8,019 bases of DNA from Bacillota bacterium. GTDB lineage: Bacteria; Bacillota; Clostridia; Lachnospirales; Lachnospiraceae. The notes under the pieces were generated by a model. That model ran no database searches. It worked only from the letters and a program-made list of their open reading frames with translations, and was not told the origin of the DNA. Position numbers and translations under genes: made by a program. The stretch spans positions 1 to 8,019 of the forward strand of contig JAFACO010000205.1 of assembly GCA_023425485.1 (NCBI GenBank), given 5' to 3'. Within the stretch, counting starts at the first letter, position 1, and each line of letters opens with the position of its first letter. Shown piece by piece: positions 5,154-8,019 of the stretch.

Positions 5154-6137
5154 GTGTCCATTCCTAATTTCCCAAGCATTAGCCCTGAAATCACACGAGA
5201 AAAAGCACTTACAATGATTTTAGCATCTATCGCTATGGAGGAACTCGGAATCAGTCATATCATTAACGCAGAAGGCGAAAAGATACAATATGTATTAAAT
5301 GATTTGGTTAATAAAACAGGTTCTGGAGCAACCGTAGATGATATTTTATGTGTGAATAAAAGCGTGGAATCACTGCTTGATGTTTTAATGCAGAGTCAGG
5401 TGTTTCTTAAGAATAAAATGGAAAAGGTACTTGAAATAATGGAGTCTGAAATCGGCCCAACTGGCCCGCCTGGTCCACCCGGATGTAAAGGCCCGACTGG
5501 ACCTCCGGGTAAAAAAGGAGCAACCGGAGCCACAGGTCCTAAAGGTGATAAAGGAGCCACAGGAGAAAGAGGCCCGGAAGGACCTACCGGAGCAACTGGA
5601 GCCACAGGACCCAAAGGAGCAACTGGACCCAAGGGACCGAAGGGTCAGTCTATTATCTGTAAAGCTTCTTTTTCCGAAGGAGAGAAACCTTATATCTGGG
5701 AGTGTGGTAAAACTTTTCCTTGGAAACCTAACTTTATAAAAGAATGTTGTATAAAGTATGATGACTGTAATATATGGCTAAATCCGTGTGAATGCTATAA
5801 TCTTTGCTTTACTATAAATTTTCATGATATTGATATCAAAGGTCAAAATTGTTCAATAGCATACGGGGGAAGTAGAAGCAGCAAAAGTTCAAGTAGAAAT
5901 GTTTCGATTAGAGATGCAGCAATTAAATTAATCTTAAGTACACATCAAGAAAGGATAGAGCTGTTTTCTTACTATCCACCCCTGTCATCCTATACGTACT
6001 TTCCGCTTAGCTTTACTTCAGGAGATATCTTATTTTCCACAGATGGTTTTAAGGAAAAGGTAAAGGTTTCGCTGGAGCTAGAATCGCCGTATCCAATTAC
6101 CACAGGGCAAGCTGTCTTATCTGTAGTATTATACTAA
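5154..6137 (+). CDS. Collagen-repeat spore surface protein with cysteine-rich head (copy C)
   Basis: A 327-residue protein that starts with GTG; AGGAG (5141-5145) lies 8 bases upstream and the N-terminus then aligns exactly with copies A and B (35 of the first 48 residues match copy A by eye). Residues 60-98 are probably helical. Residues 101-166 are 22 unbroken Gly-X-Y triplets mixing GPP, GAT and charged types (GPK, GDK, GER, GPE), one carrying Cys111. Unlike A and B there is no BclA-type head: residues 167-327 are a different domain with nine cysteines at 169, 184, 198, 199, 205, 212, 214, 218 and 233. A Ser-rich linker follows (GGSRSSKSSSRN, about 238-249), then a probable beta-rich end. 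Copies A and B have no cysteine at all. The head may cross-link in the spore coat, or bind metal; both are guesses. It is second in an operon with the glycosyltransferase and ends at a strong terminator. Confidence 0.85.
   Translation: MSIPNFPSISPEITREKALTMILASIAMEELGISHIINAEGEKIQYVLNDLVNKTGSGATVDDILCVNKSVESLLDVLMQSQVFLKNKMEKVLEIMESEIGPTGPPGPPGCKGPTGPPGKKGATGATGPKGDKGATGERGPEGPTGATGATGPKGATGPKGPKGQSIICKASFSEGEKPYIWECGKTFPWKPNFIKECCIKYDDCNIWLNPCECYNLCFTINFHDIDIKGQNCSIAYGGSRSSKSSSRNVSIRDAAIKLILSTHQERIELFSYYPPLSSYTYFPLSFTSGDILFSTDGFKEKVKVSLELESPYPITTGQAVLSVVLY
5454..5651 (+). repeat. Collagen-coding triplet repeat of copy C
   Basis: This encodes residues 101-166, 22 Gly-X-Y triplets without interruption. 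Lys, Glu, Asp and Arg fill many Y and some X positions, as in bacterial collagens stabilised by salt bridges. GGAGCAACTGGA-type units recur near 5590-5625, but the array is shorter and less uniform than in copies A and B. Confidence 0.85.
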
Positions 6138-6168
6138 ATTATTTAAGAAATAGATTATGGTTTAATTG

Positions 6169-6215
6169 CAAGCGTATTGGTCCTCAAGGATGATACGCTT
6201 GGTTTTTGTATTTTT
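6169..6215 (+). terminator. Intrinsic terminator of the plus-strand glycosyltransferase-collagen operon
   Basis: CAAGCGTAT (6169-6177) pairs perfectly with ATACGCTTG (6193-6201); an inner TCC/GGA pairing can close the loop. GTTTTTGTATTTTT follows directly. It begins 32 bases after the copy C stop codon and separates this operon from the MerR/ABC genes. Confidence 0.9.
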
Positions 6216-6235
6216 CATTATTGTAACCTATAATT

Positions 6236-6263
6236 AAAACCCTCCATTAAAACATCAGACTTT
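6236..6263 (+). repeat. Direct repeat, copy 1 (upstream of the MerR-type gene)
   Basis: AAAACCCTCCATT plus 15 further bases match 7102-7129 in 25 of 28 positions. Here the repeat overlaps the proposed -35 of the MerR-type gene. The bases after it (TATGCTATGATA) look like a decayed form of the hairpin that follows copy 2. Confidence 0.8.
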
Positions 6264-6274
6264 TATGCTATGAT
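6247..6274 (+). promoter_or_regulatory. Sigma-A promoter of the MerR-type regulator gene
   Basis: TTAAAA (6247-6252), 16 bases, then an extended -10, TGCTATGAT (6266-6274). TATACT (6274-6279) is an alternative -10; with the same -35 its spacer is 21 bases, close to the long spacers of MerR-controlled promoters. The leader would be about 75 bases and contains the inverted repeat at 6293-6319. Confidence 0.5.
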
Positions 6275-6292
6275 ATACTGAAAGCGGAATGA

Positions 6293-6319
6293 GGTATTGC
6301 AAGCTTGCTTGCAAATACC
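6293..6319. repeat. Imperfect inverted repeat in the leader of the MerR-type gene
   Basis: GGTATTGCAAG (6293-6303) and CTTGCAAATACC (6308-6319) pair with one bulged base around CTTG. The site lies just downstream of the proposed promoter and about 37 bases before the start codon. It is a good candidate operator for autorepression by the dual-HTH regulator, or an RNA hairpin in the leader; no T-run follows, so it is not a standard terminator. Confidence 0.55.
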
Positions 6320-6356
6320 GATTGGAGCAACAAAAAAATAGAATGGCGGTGATAAA

Positions 6357-7118
6357 ATGAATACCTATAAGACATCTGAGATTGCAAAATGCATTGGCAT
6401 CCATCCGAATACAGTAAGGCTCTATGAAGAGTTGGAGCTAATTCCTAAACCAATGCGAAAAGAAAATGGTTATCGTGTCTTTACAGACTTTCATATAGAA
6501 CAGATTAAATTTGCTAGAATTGCTCTAAGGGTTGAAGTTCTGCAAAATGGATTAAGAAAGCAAGCAATTGCTATAATTAAGACTGCAGCACTTGGGGATT
6601 TTGACAGGGCGATCTTCCAGGCACAACACTATCTGCAGCAGATTAGCAATGAGCGAAGAAATGCAGAAGAAGCTATCGTGATTACAGAAAAACTATTTTT
6701 AGGAGATTATAAAGAAACAGGAAGTATACATTTAAACAGAAAAGAAGTGGCTGATTATTTACAAGTCTCTATAAATGCATTAAGAAATTGGGAAATGAAT
6801 GGCTTAATTATAATAAAACGAAAACAAAATGGCTATCGTGTATATGATGAGGAAGATATAAGGCGGTTAAAAATCATCCGCTCTTTGCGTTGTGCAAATT
6901 ACTCTCTTTCAGCAATTTTACGTATGTTGAATACCATATCTCGAAATCCAGAGGCAGACATTCGACAGGTAATTGACACTCCAAAGGAGGATGATGATAT
7001 TATTTCTGTGTGCGATAAACTACTTACGTCATTGAAGTATGCAGAACAGAATGCAAAAGGGATGATTGATCATCTTGAGAAAATGAAAAAACAATTTAAG
7101 GAAAACCCTCCATTTTAA
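6357..7118 (+). CDS. Dual-HTH MerR-family transcriptional regulator
   Basis: A 253-residue DNA-binding protein with two MerR-type helix-turn-helix units in one chain. The first covers about residues 3-70: TSEIAKCIGIHPNTVRLYEE, then the wing signature NGYRVF at 37-42. The second covers about 125-195: NRKEVADYLQVSINALRNWE, then NGYRVY at 158-163. Most MerR proteins have one HTH and bind as dimers; this one could bind a pseudo-palindrome as a monomer or a longer site as a dimer. Residues 82-112 and 215-247 look like helical, coiled-coil-prone linkers. No effector domain or metal-binding cysteine cluster is seen. The GGCGGTGAT ribosome site (6345-6353) supports the ATG at 6357. It is followed after 58 bases by an ABC exporter, so local control of that transporter, plus autoregulation through 6293-6319, is likely but inferred. 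Confidence 0.9.
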   Translation: MNTYKTSEIAKCIGIHPNTVRLYEELELIPKPMRKENGYRVFTDFHIEQIKFARIALRVEVLQNGLRKQAIAIIKTAALGDFDRAIFQAQHYLQQISNERRNAEEAIVITEKLFLGDYKETGSIHLNRKEVADYLQVSINALRNWEMNGLIIIKRKQNGYRVYDEEDIRRLKIIRSLRCANYSLSAILRMLNTISRNPEADIRQVIDTPKEDDDIISVCDKLLTSLKYAEQNAKGMIDHLEKMKKQFKENPPF

Positions 7119-7129
7119 CACCAGACTTT
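7102..7129 (+). repeat. Direct repeat, copy 2 (end of the MerR-type gene)
   Basis: This copy encodes the last residues (NPPF), includes the TAA stop, and runs into the hairpin at 7117-7140. It matches 6236-6263 in 25 of 28 positions. The two copies bracket the regulator gene in direct orientation. Confidence 0.8.
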
Positions 7130-7140
7130 GCGCTGGTGTT
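7117..7140 (+). terminator. Hairpin at the stop codon of the MerR-type gene (weak terminator or attenuator)
   Basis: AACACCAG (7117-7124) pairs perfectly with CTGGTGTT (7133-7140); the stem begins inside the TAA stop codon. Only ATTCTTTATAT follows, so termination is probably partial. It would set a lower, regulated flow of transcription into the ABC transporter genes, or isolate them if they have their own promoter. Confidence 0.6.
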
Positions 7141-7176
7141 ATTCTTTATATAAAAAAGAAGGAGGAATTTAACTAC

Positions 7177-7908
7177 ATGGAAACAACAATTGAAGTAAAA
7201 GAGCTCTGCAAATCCTATGACCATAGGATAGCAGTAGAGAATATCAATCTCTCTATTTGCAGGGGAGAGGTATTTGGGCTGCTGGGTGCTAATGGTGCAG
7301 GTAAGAGTACCACCATTGAATGTGTTTTAGGAACTAAGAAGCAAGATAGCGGAACAGTATCCATATTGGGAATGAATCCACAGAAAGACCGAAAAAAATT
7401 ATTTGAAAAGGTTGGAGTTCAATTTCAGGAAGCAAACTATCAAGACAAAATAAGAGTAGCTGAACTTTGTGAGGTTACGGCTTCACTTTACAAAAGCCCA
7501 TCTAACTATATTGCTCTTCTAAAGGAATTTGGGCTTTTGGACAAGCTGAAAAGCCCTGTCGGAGAGCTATCGGGGGGTCAGAAGCAACGACTTTTTATAG
7601 TGCTTGCACTAATTCCAAATCCTGAGGTTGTATTTTTAGATGAGCTAACTACGGGTTTGGATACAAAAGCCCGTCGGGAAGTTTGGAATAGCCTTTCTGC
7701 CTTAAAAATGACAGGAAAAACGATATTATTAACCTCTCATTTCATGGACGAGGTAGAAGCACTTTGTGACAAAATTATTATTATGAAAAAGGGTAAAAGT
7801 ATATTTTATGGAACTGTACAGGAAGCAATAGAAGCCAGTCCTTTTGAAAAATTTGAAGATGCTTATCTTTGGTACACAGATGAGGAGGTAGAAAATGAAA
7901 GCATTTAG
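7177..7908 (+). CDS. ABC transporter ATP-binding protein (ABC-2 exporter type)
   Basis: A 243-residue cytoplasmic ATPase that powers an export permease encoded directly after it. All nucleotide-binding motifs are present: Walker A GANGAGKST (37-45), Q-loop near VQFQ (81-84), signature LSGGQKQR (131-138), Walker B VVFLDE (151-156) with catalytic Glu156, D-loop region TTGLD (158-162), and H-loop His188 in TSHFMDE. The D-loop segment reads DELTTGLD where DEPTTGLD is usual; this change does not touch a catalytic residue. Overall it resembles the multidrug/antibiotic exporters of the CcmA class rather than importers. GGAGG (7161-7165) lies 11 bases before the ATG. The permease start overlaps its end by 14 bases, so the two are translationally coupled. 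The adjacent MerR-type regulator probably controls the pair. The substrate is unknown. Confidence 0.93.
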   Translation: METTIEVKELCKSYDHRIAVENINLSICRGEVFGLLGANGAGKSTTIECVLGTKKQDSGTVSILGMNPQKDRKKLFEKVGVQFQEANYQDKIRVAELCEVTASLYKSPSNYIALLKEFGLLDKLKSPVGELSGGQKQRLFIVLALIPNPEVVFLDELTTGLDTKARREVWNSLSALKMTGKTILLTSHFMDEVEALCDKIIIMKKGKSIFYGTVQEAIEASPFEKFEDAYLWYTDEEVENESI

Positions 7909-8019
7909 AGTCTTATTTAAAACAGAAGTGAGATTATCCCTTCGTGGGTTAGATATGTTCATTTTTGCTATCTGCATGCCCGTGGTTGTGGTTATTATCC
8001 TGGGAGCAGTGTTTGGAGA
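7895..8019 (+). CDS. ABC-2 type permease, N-terminal part (cut by window edge)
   Basis: ATG at 7895 opens 41 codons and two bases to the window end without a stop. The product begins MKAFRVLFKTEVRLSLRGLD, a basic amphipathic N-terminus usual for ABC-2 permeases, followed by a first membrane segment at about residues 21-41 (MFIFAICMPVVVVIILGAVFG). GAGGAGGT (7882-7889) lies 5 bases before the ATG, within the ATPase coding region, and the frames overlap by 14 bases. It would pair with the preceding ATPase as an exporter. Confidence 0.85.
   Translation, partial: MKAFRVLFKTEVRLSLRGLDMFIFAICMPVVVVIILGAVFG

Noticed and set aside
5396..5632. Minus-strand Gly-Pro-Val repeat frame inside copy C, and a plus-strand shifted frame at 5545-5739
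   Set aside because: Shadows of the collagen triplets of copy C.
474..6137. Cluster as a mobile element or phage tail-fibre locus, since phage fibres can contain collagen repeats
   Set aside because: No integrase, transposase, phage structural gene or end repeats are present, and the heads of A and B match BclA of spore formers.
7729..7977. Minus-strand open frame opposite the end of the ATPase
   Set aside because: It overlaps intact ATPase motifs and the permease start; no ribosome site or family features.

Overview
The window reads as low-GC, endospore-forming Clostridia DNA, perhaps Lachnospiraceae. This rests on AT-rich intergenic DNA, strong AGGAGG-type ribosome sites, collagen-like proteins of the exosporium BclA type and mother-cell sigma-factor-like promoters. 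The species placement is inference; no ribosomal or housekeeping marker is present.

Layout. (1) 1-207, minus: the N-terminal 69 codons of an AraC-family regulator, cut by the window edge. (2) 208-473: its leader and promoter region, two hairpins, and the probable end of the next transcript. (3) 474-3833, minus, read right to left: a TPR-containing family 2 glycosyltransferase, then two collagen-like proteins with BclA-type C-terminal heads. (4) 3834-4042: a 209-base divergent control region. (5) 4043-6137, plus: a paralogous glycosyltransferase followed by a third collagen-like protein that shares the N-terminal domain of the other two but has a charged collagen stretch and a cysteine-rich head. 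It ends in a strong intrinsic terminator at 6169-6215. (6) 6357-8019, plus: a regulator with two MerR-type helix-turn-helix domains, an ABC transporter ATPase, and the start of its permease.

The central 5.7 kb is the notable part. Two glycosyltransferase-plus-collagen units lie back to back and fire outward from one intergenic region. The two glycosyltransferases start with the same motif spacing. All three collagen proteins begin with the same roughly 50-residue domain. A 19-base element is repeated in inverted orientation about 65 bases before each glycosyltransferase start. The simplest reading is an inverted duplication of a whole unit (promoter, enzyme, filament protein) followed by divergence of the filament heads. 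By analogy with BclA of Bacillus and the C. difficile bclA3/sgtA pair, the proteins probably form glycosylated filaments on the spore surface. Threonines of the Gly-X-Thr repeats would be the likely sugar acceptors and the neighbouring enzymes the likely modifiers. This function is inferred from domains and context only.

The right-hand MerR/ABC module looks independent: a dual-HTH regulator controlling an adjacent exporter. A 28-column direct repeat (25 identical) lies before and at the end of the regulator gene, which suggests a past local duplication or a shared control element.
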